Positions 5,259-5,402 of a stretch of DNA of 5,402 nucleotides are shown here, one piece after another. Position 1 is the stretch's first letter. Every line of letters begins with the position of its first letter. The DNA is from an uncultured Candidatus Pelagibacter sp. (GTDB lineage: Bacteria > Pseudomonadota > Alphaproteobacteria > Pelagibacterales > Pelagibacteraceae). Position numbers and translations under genes: made by a program. The stretch is taken from NCBI GenBank assembly GCA_937897125.1, contig CALCPL010000172.1:1-5402 (forward strand). Direction: 5' to 3'. Below the pieces are notes generated by a model. That model was not told where the DNA came from. It worked only from the letters and a program-made list of their open reading frames with translations, and made no database searches.

Positions 5259-5402
5259 ATGTCCATAAAAAAAGATGGGATAATGGTAATTTTATCATCC
5301 CCATCTGGGGCAGGTAAAACTACACTAGTAAATTTAATATCCAAAAATAAAGGTTTCCATACATCCGTATCCCATACTACGAGAGAACCAAGACCAAGCG
5401 AA
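5259..5402 (+). CDS. gmk: Guanylate kinase, N-terminal 48 codons (runs off right edge)
   Basis: Guanylate kinase phosphorylates GMP to GDP with ATP, a step in making GTP, dGTP and (p)ppGpp. Only the first 48 of roughly 200 residues are in the window. They contain the P-loop SSPSGAGKT at residues 13-21 (Lys20), then [13 protein letters not shown] at 36-48, the start of the GMP-binding region with its conserved TTR.PRP.E pattern. Ser replaces the frequent Gly in the last part (PRPSE instead of PRPGE), a tolerated variable position as far as I recall. The start at 5259 follows an in-frame TAA directly upstream. A second ATG at codon 9 (5283) is possible and would still keep the P-loop. The 7-base gap to acpP without a terminator implies co-transcription. 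The identity is secure despite truncation. Confidence 0.93.
   Translation, partial: MSIKKDGIMVILSSPSGAGKTTLVNLISKNKGFHTSVSHTTREPRPSE

Overview
The window looks like a piece of an AT-rich (roughly 30% GC by eye), tightly packed genome from an alphaproteobacterium, probably a streamlined marine lineage of the SAR11/HIMB59 type, although a Rickettsiales-like relative cannot be excluded. The reasons are the alphaproteobacterial style of ribosomal protein S18 (the [15 protein letters not shown] stretch), the AcpP sequence, the rpsF-rpsR-rplI-dnaB cluster next to fatty-acid synthesis genes, very short intergenic gaps and lysine/isoleucine/asparagine-rich proteins. TGA is used as a stop (fabG), so the genetic code is the standard bacterial one. 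The lineage call is from memory of family sequences, not from a search.

Left half, minus strand (read right to left from about 3214 to 1): rpsF, rpsR and rplI (ribosomal proteins S6, S18, L9) are packed with gaps of 2 and 0 bases. After 67 bases comes dnaB (replicative helicase), then after 21 bases the first 200 codons of an RND/MMPL-superfamily membrane exporter that runs off the left edge. There is no convincing terminator between these genes, so they may form one transcription unit coupling translation and replication functions.

Middle: an 86-base divergent intergenic region (3215-3300) holds the promoters of both arms, including an ATTATAAT palindrome that reads as a perfect -10 box on both strands.

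Right half, plus strand: fabD (malonyl-CoA:ACP transacylase) overlaps fabG (3-oxoacyl-ACP reductase) by 8 bases. Next come a 48-base gap with a strong promoter-like signal, acpP (acyl carrier protein), and after only 7 bases the start of gmk (guanylate kinase), which runs off the right edge. FabD loads malonyl groups onto AcpP and FabG reduces the 3-oxoacyl-AcpP intermediates, so three consecutive genes serve type II fatty-acid synthesis. The condensing enzyme gene fabF and mltG, which usually follow acpP in Alphaproteobacteria, are absent here; gmk takes their place.

All genes are recognisable housekeeping families with intact catalytic motifs. I found no mobile element, CRISPR array, tRNA, rRNA or evident new system. 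The points worth a second look are regulatory signals and gene-order departures. No gene-free stretch exceeds 86 bases.
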